A stretch of 64,000 nucleotides of DNA from the NCBI GenBank assembly GCA_964468755.1, contig CAYXWH010000001.1, forward strand, positions 50,906 through 114,905, in the 5' to 3' direction. The position numbers and the translations under genes are program-made. The notes under the pieces were generated by a model. The model saw nothing but the letters and a program-made list of their open reading frames with translations, was not told where the DNA came from and did not search any database. Position 1 is the stretch's first letter. Each line of letters opens with the position of its first letter. This DNA is from CAYXWH01 sp964468755. GTDB taxonomy: Bacteria; Chloroflexota; Dehalococcoidia; Dehalococcoidales; RBG-16-60-22. Positions 49,243 to 58,996 of this stretch are shown here, piece by piece.

Positions 49243-50337
49243 TTATCCCCTCACTTTTTCAGTGATTATATCCCCCATTTCCCTGGTACCCACCTTGGTC
49301 TTTCCTTCACTCATTATATCATACGTGCGATAACCCGCCTTCAATACCGCTTCCACAGCAGCCTCAATAGACCGTGCCTCTTCGACCAGAGCCAGAGAAT
49401 AACGCAGCATCATCGCCACGCTGAGAATCATGGCAATCGGATTCACCATATTAAGGCCGGCGCGGCGCGGGGCGCTGCCATGTATCGGCTCATAGAGTCC
49501 CAGTGTCCTGACCCCTTCCTGAGGCACTCCAGCCAGGCTGGCTGACGGCAGCATCCCCATCGAGCCCGCCAGCATCGAGGCTTCATCGGTTACTATATCA
49601 CCAAACATATTCTCCATAACCAGAACATCAAAGTAGGCAGGGTTCTGGATAATGCGCATGGAGCAAGCATCCACCAGCATGTGCTCCAGCTCAACATCAG
49701 GATACTTGGCGGAAACCTCAATAGCAATCTGCCGCCACAATCGGGACGACTCCAGCACATTGGCTTTGTCCACTGAAATCAGCTTTTTCTTTCGGGTGCG
49801 GGACAGTTCAAAGCCGACCTTGAGAATACGTTCAATCTCCTGCTCGGAATAAGCCAGGGTATCCACTACCCGCCTTCCCCGGGACGTCCGCCACTGCTTC
49901 TTCGGTCGACCAAAGTAGATTCCGCCGGTCAGCTCGCGGATAAAAACACAATCCACCCCGTCAATAACCTCGGGCTTGAGGTTTGCCGAGTTGACCAGTT
50001 CCGGGTAGACTTTCACCGGCCGCAGGTTGGCAAACAGGCCCAGTCCCTTTCTCAAACCCAGCAAGCCATCTTCGGGACGTACCTTCGCCAGCGGGTCATC
50101 CCACTTGGGACCACCGACCGCACCCAGTAAGACGGCATCACTCTTCCGGCACATATTTACGGTGTCATCGGATAGCGCCACACCCTGCTCATCAATGGCA
50201 ATCCCGCCAATCAGCCCATACTCCAGATTAAAGGTGTGCCCGTATTTTTCACCCACCGTCTTCAGCACCTTGACCGCCTCATCAATTATCTCCGGCCCAA
50301 CACCGTCACCGGGTAAAACTGTCAGATTAAACTGCAC
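49243..50337 (-). CDS. leuB: 3-isopropylmalate dehydrogenase
   Basis: 364 residues from GTG 50337 (AAGGAG eight bases upstream); the frame is open to 50379 within leuD without support. LPGDGVGPEIIDEAV (near residue 8), GGPKWDDP, RELTGGIYFGRPK (near 134), and metal-binding NMFGDIVTDEASMLAGSMGM (near 240). Oxidatively decarboxylates isopropylmalate, and the methylmalate intermediate of the citramalate route, to the 2-oxo acid. Confidence 0.93.
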   Translation of the reverse strand: MQFNLTVLPGDGVGPEIIDEAVKVLKTVGEKYGHTFNLEYGLIGGIAIDEQGVALSDDTVNMCRKSDAVLLGAVGGPKWDDPLAKVRPEDGLLGLRKGLGLFANLRPVKVYPELVNSANLKPEVIDGVDCVFIRELTGGIYFGRPKKQWRTSRGRRVVDTLAYSEQEIERILKVGFELSRTRKKKLISVDKANVLESSRLWRQIAIEVSAKYPDVELEHMLVDACSMRIIQNPAYFDVLVMENMFGDIVTDEASMLAGSMGMLPSASLAGVPQEGVRTLGLYEPIHGSAPRRAGLNMVNPIAMILSVAMMLRYSLALVEEARSIEAAVEAVLKAGYRTYDIMSEGKTKVGTREMGDIITEKVRG

Positions 50338-50338
50338 G

Positions 50339-50842
50339 CTATGCTCTCCTTTCCACCAATCGTTGCCTGGTATGCTCAATAAGTCCGCCGGCAGAAATCA
50401 ACTCAGCCATAAACTCAGGATAGGGCTTGGCATGAAATGTCATCCGCTTGCTCACATTTTTTATCTCCCCGCTGGAAAGGTCAATTTCCAGGGCGTCACC
50501 GGAGCCGGTATTATCCACCGCGTCCTCGCACTCAAGCAGAGGCAGACCGATGTTGATCGCGTTGCGGAAGAAAATACGGGCAAACGTTTTGGCAATAACA
50601 CAGGAAACCCCGGCTGCCTTGATTGCCAGCGGAGCATGTTCCCGCGACGAGCCACAGCCAAAATTGGTCGTCGCCATGATGATATCCCCGGGCGCTACCT
50701 GCTTCACAAAATCCTTATCAATATCCTCCATGCAGTGCTTGGCAAGCGCCTCTGCCTCCGAGATATTGAGATAGCGGGCCGGGATAATAACATCGGTATC
50801 CACATTCTCGCCGTATTTATGGACCTTACCTTTTAATATCAA
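50339..50842 (-). CDS. leuD: isopropylmalate/citramalate isomerase small subunit
   Basis: 167 residues, swivel domain of the aconitase family, short LeuD2/HacB-like form. DTDVIIPARYLN (residues 15-26), NFGCGSSREHAPLAIKAAG (near 58), FARIFFRNAINIGLPLLEC (near 86). TTG 50842 is the start, with GGAGG six bases upstream. Works with LeuC. Confidence 0.93.
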   Translation of the reverse strand: MILKGKVHKYGENVDTDVIIPARYLNISEAEALAKHCMEDIDKDFVKQVAPGDIIMATTNFGCGSSREHAPLAIKAAGVSCVIAKTFARIFFRNAINIGLPLLECEDAVDNTGSGDALEIDLSSGEIKNVSKRMTFHAKPYPEFMAELISAGGLIEHTRQRLVERRA

Positions 50843-50862
50843 GGATTACCTCCTTTTTAAAA

Positions 50863-51021
50863 TCAAGCCAGAGCCTTCTCCCAGTCCTTCACCCGCGGCG
50901 GCTTCTCGCCCCGGGCCGGTTCAATGGTATGCCCCTCGGCTATCAGTCGGGCAGCCTGAACTGCCACACCATTCTCATTCCATGCCAGCGATTTTCTCAT
51001 TGACCGGTCTAATTCAGCCAT
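50863..51021 (-). CDS. small protein of 52 residues between leuC and leuD
   Basis: ATG 51021 to TGA 50863: begins MAELDRSMRKSLAWNENGVA, then an amphipathic middle (VQAARLIAEGHTIEP) and a basic-acidic end RVKDWEKALA. It fills most of the 248 bp between the two isomerase subunit genes, in the same direction. The composition looks coding, but the ribosome site is weak. Possibly a conserved accessory of this operon type; I do not know a function. Confidence 0.5.
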   Translation of the reverse strand: MAELDRSMRKSLAWNENGVAVQAARLIAEGHTIEPARGEKPPRVKDWEKALA

Positions 51022-51090
51022 GGTTGTTATGCCATAGCCAGGTTAAATGGGCGGCTAAACTCTGCCATCCAGCCCTTGTAAAAGAGGTAG

Positions 51091-52347
51091 TTACTGGAGA
51101 ATCTCACCCGGACTGGCAATCCTGCCCATAATGGCAGTAGCCGCCGCTACCGCGGGATTCGCCAGATATACTTCCGACTTCGCGCTGCCCATTCTGCCCA
51201 CAAAGTTGCGGTTGGTAGTCGATAGGCAGCGCTCACCTTCAGCGAGGACTCCCATATGCCCACCAAGACACGGGCCACAGGTCGGCGTGCTGACAACCGC
51301 TCCCGCCCGAACAAAGATTTCAACAAATTCCTCTATCAGAGCGTCAAGGTATACCTGCTGTGAGCCGGGAATGACAATACAGCGCACTCCGGGATGCACC
51401 TTCTTCCCTTTTAATATCCGGGCGGCAATCCGTAAATCCTCGAGACGACCGTTGGTGCAACTGCCGATGACCACCTGGTCGACTTCAATATCATCTAGCT
51501 GGCTGACCGGCCTGGCATTAGCCGGCGAGTGTGGCAATGCCACCTGCGGCTCAATGTTCGAGACATTATACTCAATAACCTTCGCATAGTCGGCATCATT
51601 GTCCGGCTCATAGACCAGATAATCGCGCTTCGCCCTCGACTTCACGTAAAGCTGCGTTTTGTTATCCACCCTGAACATGCCGGCTTTGGCACCGGCCTCA
51701 ACAGCCATGTTAGCCATGGTAAACCTGCCGTCTATGGGCAGGGCATCAATCGCCTCGCCGGTAAACTCCATCACGGAATACAACGCCCCGTCCACACCGA
51801 TATCCCCGATGGTGTGCAGAATCAAGTCCTTACCACCTACCCACTTCCCCAGATTTCCATGGTAGACAAATTTAATTGTCGACGGCACTTTCATCCATAT
51901 GTCACCGGTCGCCATTGCCGCCGCGATATCGGTTGACCCCATACCGGTGGCAAAGGCACCGACAGCACCATAGGTGCAGGTGTGCGAGTCCGCTCCAACC
52001 ACGACGTCGCCGGGAAGTACCAGTCCCTGCTCCGGTAAAAGCACATGCTCAATACCCATCTGGCCAACTTCATAGAAAATAATCCCCTGCTCCCGGCTGA
52101 ATTCCCGTATCAATTTAGCCTGTTCCGCCGAGGCAATGTCCTTGTTTGGCGTAAAGTGGTCTGGAACCATCACAATCTTGGTCGGGTCAAAAACCTTATC
52201 GACACCGAGGCGCCGAAACTCCCGGATAGCAATGGGGGCGGTAATATCATTGGCCAGAACCAGGTCCACTTTTACATTAATAAACTCACCGGGGACTACC
52301 TCTTCCTTGTCAGTATGCGCAGCTAATATCTTTTGGGCTAGTGTCAA
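51091..52347 (-). CDS. leuC: isopropylmalate/citramalate isomerase large subunit
   Basis: 418 residues, LeuC2/homoaconitase-like form. [4Fe-4S] ligands: VIGSCTNGRLEDL (near residue 295) and PTCGPCLGGHMG (near 355). Also ADSHTCTYGAVGAFATGMGS (near 130). Start TTG 52347 is preferred, with AAGGAA about six bases upstream, giving the common MTLAQKIL start; GTG 52365 is the alternative. Isomerises 2-isopropylmalate and citramalate with LeuD. Confidence 0.92.
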   Translation of the reverse strand: MTLAQKILAAHTDKEEVVPGEFINVKVDLVLANDITAPIAIREFRRLGVDKVFDPTKIVMVPDHFTPNKDIASAEQAKLIREFSREQGIIFYEVGQMGIEHVLLPEQGLVLPGDVVVGADSHTCTYGAVGAFATGMGSTDIAAAMATGDIWMKVPSTIKFVYHGNLGKWVGGKDLILHTIGDIGVDGALYSVMEFTGEAIDALPIDGRFTMANMAVEAGAKAGMFRVDNKTQLYVKSRAKRDYLVYEPDNDADYAKVIEYNVSNIEPQVALPHSPANARPVSQLDDIEVDQVVIGSCTNGRLEDLRIAARILKGKKVHPGVRCIVIPGSQQVYLDALIEEFVEIFVRAGAVVSTPTCGPCLGGHMGVLAEGERCLSTTNRNFVGRMGSAKSEVYLANPAVAAATAIMGRIASPGEILQ

Positions 52348-52400
52348 TGTACTTTCCTTTCCCACCGATAACTGATGATACGTAGACCGAGGTTATGAAG

Positions 52401-53921
52401 CTACTTCTTCCTGCCTCGGGCGGCAATCAGGCGATTAAGAGCATTCATATACGCCTTGGCGCTGGCGACAATAATATCGGTATCGGCACCCCGGCCGGTA
52501 TAGCTTATCCCCTCGCTCTCAATCCGTATCAGCACTTCACCAATCGCGTCAATTCCCTCGGTAACCGACTTTACGGTGAATTCGGTAAGTGAATTGGGCA
52601 TCTCTACAATGCGATTAATCGCCTTATAGACCGCGTCGACCGGCCCCGTGCCCAGAGCCGCATCAGCCAGCAGTTTACCATCAGGGCCCACCAACCGCAC
52701 CGCCGCGGTAGGTATGCCCCGGTCTCCACAGGTGACCTGAATACGGTCAATATGATAGACCTCGGTAACGGTCCGCTGCTCCTCAGCCACCAGCGACTCA
52801 ATATCACGGTCGGTAACTTCCTTTTTCTTATCCGCCAGCTCCTTGAAGGCGAGAAAGGCACGGCCAAGGTCTTCTTCATTAAGGCTATAGCCCAGTTCGG
52901 AGAGCCGTTCCTTAAAGGCGTGCCGTCCGCTGAGCTTGCCCAGCACCAGACTGCTGGAGGGTACGCCCACCGTTCTGGGATCAATTATCTCGTAGGTTAT
53001 CGGCATCTTGATGATTCCATCCTGGTGAATGCCTGACTCATGGCGAAAGGCATTACTGCCGACAATTGCCTTATTCGGCTGCACCGTGAAACCGGTCAGT
53101 TCACTCACCAGGCGGCTGCTCTTATATATCTGCCTGGCGTCAACACCGGTAGTCAGACCGTAGAAGTCCTCACGGGTCTTTACCGCCATCACGATTTCCT
53201 CCAGCGAGGCATTACCCGCCCGCTCCCCGATGCCATTTAGGGTACATTCCACCTGGCGGGCTCCCCGCTTTACCGCTTCCAGGCTGTTGGCTACCGCCAG
53301 ACCCAGGTCATTATGGCAATGGACACTTATCACCGCCCGGCCGATATTGGGCACGTTCCGAATAATCCCTTCAATCAGACCGCCAAATTCGCCCGGAATG
53401 GCATACCCTACCGTATCCGGAATATTTACCGTGGTGGCTCCGGCCTCAATGACCGCTTCCAGCATCTGGTAAATATACTCCGGTTCCGCCCGGCTGGCGT
53501 CCATGGGAGAAAACTCAACGTCTTCAGTATACTGTTTGGCGCGGGCAACCATGCTGCGAGCCATATCCAGGATTTCATCCCGGCTCTTTTTCAGCTGGTG
53601 CATGATATGAATATCCGAGGCGGACAGAAACACGTGTATCCGTGGTCGCGCCGCCTCCTTCACCGACTCCCAGGCGGCATCAATATCGCCGGGAACAGCC
53701 CGCGCCAGGGCACATATTACCGGCGTGCGCACTTCGCGAGCAATAGTCCTGACCGCCTCAAGTTCCGTCTGAGAATTGACCGGGGTGCCCGCCTCAATGA
53801 CATCGACGCCAAGCTTTTCCAGTTGCCGGGCTATCTCCAGCTTTTCCTGGACATTCAGCCGACCACCTGCTGCCTGCTCACCGTCGCGGAGGGTAGTATC
53901 AAATATGATTACCCTGTCCAT
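52401..53921 (-). CDS. leuA: 2-isopropylmalate synthase
   Basis: 506 residues. FDTTLRDGEQAAGGRLNVQE (residues 8-27), metal HxH in ISVHCHNDLGLAVANSLEA (near 200), NGIGERAGNASLEE (near 235), and a C-terminal regulatory domain (residues about 390-506) for leucine feedback. First step of leucine synthesis from 2-oxoisovalerate. Sixteen bases behind ilvC with AAGGG upstream. Confidence 0.95.
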   Translation of the reverse strand: MDRVIIFDTTLRDGEQAAGGRLNVQEKLEIARQLEKLGVDVIEAGTPVNSQTELEAVRTIAREVRTPVICALARAVPGDIDAAWESVKEAARPRIHVFLSASDIHIMHQLKKSRDEILDMARSMVARAKQYTEDVEFSPMDASRAEPEYIYQMLEAVIEAGATTVNIPDTVGYAIPGEFGGLIEGIIRNVPNIGRAVISVHCHNDLGLAVANSLEAVKRGARQVECTLNGIGERAGNASLEEIVMAVKTREDFYGLTTGVDARQIYKSSRLVSELTGFTVQPNKAIVGSNAFRHESGIHQDGIIKMPITYEIIDPRTVGVPSSSLVLGKLSGRHAFKERLSELGYSLNEEDLGRAFLAFKELADKKKEVTDRDIESLVAEEQRTVTEVYHIDRIQVTCGDRGIPTAAVRLVGPDGKLLADAALGTGPVDAVYKAINRIVEMPNSLTEFTVKSVTEGIDAIGEVLIRIESEGISYTGRGADTDIIVASAKAYMNALNRLIAARGRKK

Positions 53922-53937
53922 CGTTTGAATCCCTTTG

Positions 53938-54930
53938 CTACCCCTTTGTCCAGGGCATCATTTTACGCAGCTCCCTCCCTACTATCTCAATGGGGTGCTC
54001 CGATTCCATGCGCTTTATCGCATTGTACATTGGACGACCAGCCTGGTTTTCCAGGATCCACTCTTTGGCAAACGTGCCGTCCTGCACCTCGACCAGCAGC
54101 TGCTGCATTTCCTGCTTGACCATATCATCGATGAGCCGTGGCCCGCGCGTATAGTCGCCGTACTCCGCGGTATCGCTGACCGAGTAGCGCATATAGCTCA
54201 GACCACCCTGGTATATCAGGTCAATAATCAGCTTCAACTCGTTACAAACTTCAAAATAGGCAATCTCCGGCTGATAACCGGCCTCAACCAGTGTCTCAAA
54301 ACCAGCCTTTATCAGCGAAGTAACCCCTCCGCACAGCACCGCCTGCTCTCCGAAGAGGTCAGTCTCCACCTCTTCGGCAAAGGTGGTTTCGATTACTCCG
54401 GCGCGGGCGCAGCCGATACCCCTGGAATAGGCAAGGGAAATATCCAGTGCCTTACCGGTCACGTTTTGCTCTACGGCAACTATCGCCGGCGGCCCGGCAT
54501 TCTCCAGGTAAAGAGCACGCACCATATGACCCGGGCACTTGGGAGCAATCATGGTCAGGTCAACATTGGCCGGCGGGACAACCTGGCCGTAGTGAATGGT
54601 GAAGCCATGAGCATACATCAGCATATTGCCCTCAGCCAGGCCTTTCTCAACATAGTTATAGTAGACCTCTTTTTGATACTGGTCAGCAACCAGCATGACT
54701 ATAATGTCACCTTCCCGGGCAGCCTTATCCGCCGTATACACATTGAAGCCCGCCTCTTCAGCGTTCTTCCAGCCCGGGCTACCCTCTGCCTCAGCCACAA
54801 TCACCTGGCAGCCGCTGTCCCTAAGATTCTGGGCATGGGCGTGTCCCTGACTGCCATACCCGATGATGGCAATCTTCTTGTCTGCCAGCAGCTTCATGTC
54901 AGCATCTTTTTCATAATAGATTTTAGCCAT
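53938..54930 (-). CDS. ilvC: ketol-acid reductoisomerase, class I
   Basis: 330 residues. Rossmann motif IAIIGYGSQGHAHAQNLRDS (residues 18-37), then VIVAEAEGSPGWKNAEE; catalytic Lys/Glu/Asp blocks APKCPGHMVR (near 130), FGEQAVLCGG (near 190) and YFEVCNELKLIIDLIYQGG (near 227). The loop after strand 2 has two Glu and no Arg, unlike the Arg/Ser pattern of NADPH-dependent enzymes. Isomerises and reduces acetolactate or acetohydroxybutyrate. Confidence 0.95.
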   Translation of the reverse strand: MAKIYYEKDADMKLLADKKIAIIGYGSQGHAHAQNLRDSGCQVIVAEAEGSPGWKNAEEAGFNVYTADKAAREGDIIVMLVADQYQKEVYYNYVEKGLAEGNMLMYAHGFTIHYGQVVPPANVDLTMIAPKCPGHMVRALYLENAGPPAIVAVEQNVTGKALDISLAYSRGIGCARAGVIETTFAEEVETDLFGEQAVLCGGVTSLIKAGFETLVEAGYQPEIAYFEVCNELKLIIDLIYQGGLSYMRYSVSDTAEYGDYTRGPRLIDDMVKQEMQQLLVEVQDGTFAKEWILENQAGRPMYNAIKRMESEHPIEIVGRELRKMMPWTKG

Positions 54931-55007
54931 ATCGTACCATCTCCTCTATTATATATTCTTAGCGTGGGAAGGATTTCACTTCCGTAATAAATCGACTTCG
55001 CTGACCC

Positions 55008-55544
55008 TCATTTTCGGCCGGTTTTTTTACTTACCTTCTCCTCCACAGCAACTGAACCCGCACCCCCACGAACCATGGCAATGCGCCCGGTCCTGGCTAT
55101 CTCTCTGATACCAAAACCACGAAGCAGCCTCAGCATGGAATCGATCTTATCCTCATCCCCGGTAATCTCTATGGTCAGTGAATCAGCGGCGACATCAACG
55201 ATATTGGCGCGGAATATATCGGCAATCTCGATTATCTCACTTCTGTTTGCCGAAGTAGCTCTCACCTTGATAAGAGCCAGTTCCCGAACCGTGTTGTTAT
55301 CCCCGGTAATATCGATTACCCTGAAGACATCGACAATCTTGTCTACCTGCTTCCGCACCTGCTCCACCATGGCGCTGGAGCCATTGACCACAATGGTCAT
55401 CCGAGACAGGTGGGGGACTTCGCTGTGCCCCACGGCAATACTCTCAATATTGAAACCTCGCCGGCGGAAAAGGCTGGCCATACGATTGAGTACCCCGGGC
55501 CTATCCTGCACCAGTGCTACTATGGTGTGCTTCGTCGTGGCCAT
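55008..55544 (-). CDS. ilvN: acetolactate synthase small regulatory subunit
   Basis: 178 residues. N-terminal ACT domain (IVALVQDRPGVLNRMASLF, residues 8-26; RGFNIESIAVG) for valine binding and a C-terminal IlvN domain (IKVRATSANRSEIIEIADIF, near 92). Overlaps the end of ilvB by 25 bp, so the two are translationally coupled. Confidence 0.94.
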   Translation of the reverse strand: MATTKHTIVALVQDRPGVLNRMASLFRRRGFNIESIAVGHSEVPHLSRMTIVVNGSSAMVEQVRKQVDKIVDVFRVIDITGDNNTVRELALIKVRATSANRSEIIEIADIFRANIVDVAADSLTIEITGDEDKIDSMLRLLRGFGIREIARTGRIAMVRGGAGSVAVEEKVSKKTGRK

Positions 55545-57229
55545 GCTGGCACCTCTTTCTTCGGCCCTTCAATAAACTCGGCTATTGATGCTCCCGGTGG
55601 CACCATGGGGAACACGTTCTCCTCCGGCTCTATGGTAAAATCGATGAGGAAGGGGCCATTATACGCCATAGCTTGCTCAATAGCCGGGGCCACTTCTTCT
55701 TTACGGCTAACCCTCAGACCGGGCAGGCTATAGGCTTCGGCAATCTTGACAAAATCAGGGCAGGTAAGCGGGGTGGCGACATAGCGCTTACCATAGAAGA
55801 GTTCCTGCCACTGCCGCACCATTCCCAGGTAGCCGTTATTGAGGACCGCTATTTTCACCGCAATCTTGTCCTGGACCAGGGTAGCCAGTTCCTGCATTGT
55901 CATTTGCAGGCTGCCGTCACCATCAACACACCAGACATTACTCTCCGGACGGCCAACCTTGGCTCCCATCGCTGCGGGCAGGCCAAAACCCATCGTGCCC
56001 AGCCCCCCGGATGAAATCAAAGTGTTGGGTTTGGTATAAATGTAGTGCTGTGCCGCCCACATCTGGTTCTGCCCCACTCCGGTAACAATGACAGCCTCAC
56101 CACCAGTCACTTCATAGAGCGTGCGAAGTATGTATTGCGGCAGCAAAGATTCGGTATCTTTGATATCCATTGACGGGTGCTGTCGCCGCCATTCTTCAAG
56201 CTGCTGAATCCATTCCACACGCTCGCCGGGTGTAACCAACTTAATCATCGCCGATAATACGTTCTTCACATCACCGACTATAGGGACGTCAACCCGGACA
56301 TTCTTGCCGATCTCCGCCGGGTCCAGGTCAATATGGATGATGTGTGCATGCGGCGCAAAGGCACTTATCTTACCGGTCACCCGGTCGTCGAACCTCATAC
56401 CGACCGCAATCAGCAAGTCAGCATTATCCATTGCCTTGTTGGCATAAGCCATGCCATGCATGCCCACCATACGATAGCTCAGTACATGTGTTTCCGGAAA
56501 GCCGCCGATACCCAGCAGCGTGGTCACCACTGGCACCTGGGCTGACTCGGCAAAATGCCGCAGTTCGTCATGTGCCCCGGAGAGAAGCACCCCCCTCCCC
56601 GCCAGTATCAACGGCCTTTTGGCTTCATTTATCAGCTTCGTCGCCTTTTTAATCTGGGTGGGGTGTCCCTGTTCGGTTATCTTGTAGCCGGGCAAGTCCA
56701 CCCGGTTGGGATAATTTAATTCGGTCTGGTCAATGAAAACATCTCGCGGCACGTCTATGAGCACCGGCCCCGGACGGCCGCTTCTAGCCAGGTGAAAAGC
56801 CTCCTTGATTATTCCCGGCAGGTCATTCACGTCAAGAACCAGGTAGTTATTTTTGGTAATGGGTAGTGTAATCCCGGTAATGTCTATTTCCTGAAAGGCA
56901 TCCTTGCCGATGAACGGCCTCGCTACCTGGCCGGTAAACGCCACCATAGGTACCGAATCAAGACTGGCATTGGCGATACCGGTTACCAGATTGGTTGCTC
57001 CCGGTCCGGAAGTAGCCATGCATACGCCAACCTTTCCGGTAATCCGGGCGTACCCGTCGGCAGCGTGGGCTGCACCCTGCTCATGACGCACCAGAATATG
57101 GCGAAGCCCGGGATATTGGGGCAAGGTATCATATAGCGGCAGAACCGCCCCGCCGGGGAAACCGAAGATAACCTCCACGCCTTCCTGAAGCATACCTTCA
57201 CAAATAATCTGGGCACCTGTCCGCTTCAT
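55520..57229 (-). CDS. ilvB: acetolactate synthase large catalytic subunit
   Basis: 569 residues, ThDP enzyme. Pyrimidine-side Glu in LVRHEQGAAHAADGYARITG (near residue 47), FAD-region VGMRFDDRVTGK (near 275), ThDP/Mg motif CVDGDGSLQMTMQELATL to LNNGYLGMVRQWQ (near 440-475). Condenses two pyruvates, or pyruvate and 2-oxobutyrate, for valine, leucine and isoleucine synthesis. Eleven bases behind ilvD. Confidence 0.95.
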   Translation of the reverse strand: MKRTGAQIICEGMLQEGVEVIFGFPGGAVLPLYDTLPQYPGLRHILVRHEQGAAHAADGYARITGKVGVCMATSGPGATNLVTGIANASLDSVPMVAFTGQVARPFIGKDAFQEIDITGITLPITKNNYLVLDVNDLPGIIKEAFHLARSGRPGPVLIDVPRDVFIDQTELNYPNRVDLPGYKITEQGHPTQIKKATKLINEAKRPLILAGRGVLLSGAHDELRHFAESAQVPVVTTLLGIGGFPETHVLSYRMVGMHGMAYANKAMDNADLLIAVGMRFDDRVTGKISAFAPHAHIIHIDLDPAEIGKNVRVDVPIVGDVKNVLSAMIKLVTPGERVEWIQQLEEWRRQHPSMDIKDTESLLPQYILRTLYEVTGGEAVIVTGVGQNQMWAAQHYIYTKPNTLISSGGLGTMGFGLPAAMGAKVGRPESNVWCVDGDGSLQMTMQELATLVQDKIAVKIAVLNNGYLGMVRQWQELFYGKRYVATPLTCPDFVKIAEAYSLPGLRVSRKEEVAPAIEQAMAYNGPFLIDFTIEPEENVFPMVPPGASIAEFIEGPKKEVPAWPRRSTP

Positions 57230-57240
57230 ACGAGTCCCCC

Positions 57241-58902
57241 TTATATGCTAAATACCGCACCGGTGCTGGCGGAACACACCTGGTCAGCATAACGCTTGAG
57301 ATAACCCGTTTTCACCTTCGGTTCAAAACCACCTAGCTGGTCGAGTCGATTCCGTATCTCCTGTTCAGAGAGCTTTACCTCAAGCCGGTAATCAGGAATA
57401 TCAATGACGATTATATCACCATCTTTCAAGGCGGCGATAGGTCCCCGGCTGGCTGCCTCCGGAGAAACATGCCCCATAGCAGCCCCGCGGGTTGCCCCGG
57501 AAAAACGACCATCGGTAAGCAGTGCCACCTCTTTATCCATGCCGATACCGGCTAACAGTGAGGTAGGCGTAAGCATCTCTCTCATTCCCGGTCCACCCTT
57601 CGGGCCTTCATACCGGATAACCAGAACGTCGCCCTTCTTTATGCTACCGCTCATTATTGCCTGAGTGGCATCTTCCTCTGATTCGAAGACCCGTGCCGGG
57701 CCTTCATGGACCATCATCTCCGGGGCTACTGCTGCCCGTTTGACCACGGCACCCTCCGGTGCCAGGTTGCCAAACAGCATGACCAGCCCCCCGGTGGCTG
57801 AGTGGGCGCCGGCAACGGGCCGGATAACCTCATTGTTCAGAATCCGCCGGTGGGCAATATTGTCCGCCACCGTTTTACCGGTCACCGTTACGGACTCCAG
57901 TTTCAATAACCCCTTGAGTTCCGCCATTACCGCCGGGATGCCACCCGCCAGGTCCAAATCCTCGATGTGGTTTTCTCCCGCCGGTCTCAACTTGGAGAGA
58001 TAAGGAGTACGTTCGCTTATCTCATTAATCATTGTCAGGGGGAAATCAATCCCGGCTTCATGGGCGATGGCTTTAAGGTGCAGGACAGAATTGGTGCTGC
58101 CGCCCAGCGCCATATCGACCGTGAAGGCATTATAAATAGCGTCTTTGGTTACAATATCACGGGGTCGAATCTCATCCGCCAGAATTTGCATGACCTGTCG
58201 CCCCGCCTTTCTGGCCAGACCCCGCCGGCGGGCATCAACCGCCGGAATGGTACCGTTGCCGGGTAGCCCCATCCCCATGGCTTCAGTCATGCAGTTCATG
58301 GTGTTGGCAGTAAACATACCGGAACAGCTCCCGCATCCGGGACACGCCAGCTCCTCCAATTCCAATAGCTCCGGCTCAGTCATCTTCCCGCTGGTCACTG
58401 CCCCCACACCCTCAAAAACGGAGCTAAGGTCTATCTTTTTCCCACTGCCACCCAGACTCCCCGCCATCATTGGCCCACCGCTGACGAAGACAGCCGGCAG
58501 GTTCAATCGCACCGCCGCCATCAGCATTCCGGGAATTATCTTATCGCAGTTGGGGACAAAAACAAGCGCATCAAAGGCATGAGCTTCCACCACCGCTTCC
58601 ACCGAGTCGGCAATCAGCTCCCGACTGGGCAGGCTATACTTCATGCCCGCATGGTTCATGGCAATACCGTCGCATATGGCGATGGTATCCACTTCAAAGG
58701 GGACTCCACCTGACTCACGTACCCCCGCCTTGACTGCTTCAGCGATATCACGCAGATTAATGTGTCCGGGAACAATTTCACTGAAGCTATTGATAACGCC
58801 GATGAATGGCTTGCTCATTTCTTCCCGTGTGCAGCCTGTCGCATACAGCAAAGAACGATGGGGTGCCCGCTCTACCCCCTTTTTCACCATGTCACTTTTC
58901 AT
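57241..58902 (-). CDS. ilvD: dihydroxy-acid dehydratase
   Basis: 553 residues. Iron-sulfur Cys in FVPNCDKIIPGMLMA (near 117) and CPGCGSCSGMFTANTMNCMT (near 187), catalytic TDGRFSGATRGAAMGHVSPE (near 460). Makes the 2-oxo acids of valine and isoleucine. First gene of the branched-chain operon; preceded by a leader with a terminator. Confidence 0.95.
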   Translation of the reverse strand: MKSDMVKKGVERAPHRSLLYATGCTREEMSKPFIGVINSFSEIVPGHINLRDIAEAVKAGVRESGGVPFEVDTIAICDGIAMNHAGMKYSLPSRELIADSVEAVVEAHAFDALVFVPNCDKIIPGMLMAAVRLNLPAVFVSGGPMMAGSLGGSGKKIDLSSVFEGVGAVTSGKMTEPELLELEELACPGCGSCSGMFTANTMNCMTEAMGMGLPGNGTIPAVDARRRGLARKAGRQVMQILADEIRPRDIVTKDAIYNAFTVDMALGGSTNSVLHLKAIAHEAGIDFPLTMINEISERTPYLSKLRPAGENHIEDLDLAGGIPAVMAELKGLLKLESVTVTGKTVADNIAHRRILNNEVIRPVAGAHSATGGLVMLFGNLAPEGAVVKRAAVAPEMMVHEGPARVFESEEDATQAIMSGSIKKGDVLVIRYEGPKGGPGMREMLTPTSLLAGIGMDKEVALLTDGRFSGATRGAAMGHVSPEAASRGPIAALKDGDIIVIDIPDYRLEVKLSEQEIRNRLDQLGGFEPKVKTGYLKRYADQVCSASTGAVFSI

Positions 58903-58930
58903 ATCCAGCTCCCCGCGAAAACATCAGAAT

Positions 58931-58958
58931 TAAAAAAAGACCGTCTTAATAAAGACGG
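58931..58958 (-). terminator. intrinsic terminator in the ilvD leader
   Basis: Minus strand stem CCGTCTT and AAGACGG with loop TATT, followed by TCTTTTTTT. It lies about 30 bases before the ilvD ATG and downstream of the promoter at 58997-59026, so it could act as an attenuator; three Val codons (GTA GTG GTT, 58980-58972) followed by TAG precede it. It could also simply end rpiB transcripts. Confidence 0.75.
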
Positions 58959-58996
58959 ACTAAAATGACTAAACCACTACCTTCAGCCCGTACCTA

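Noticed and set aside
53313..54987. Plus-strand frames of 268 and 350 codons
   Set aside because: Antisense to leuA and ilvC, both with full motifs.
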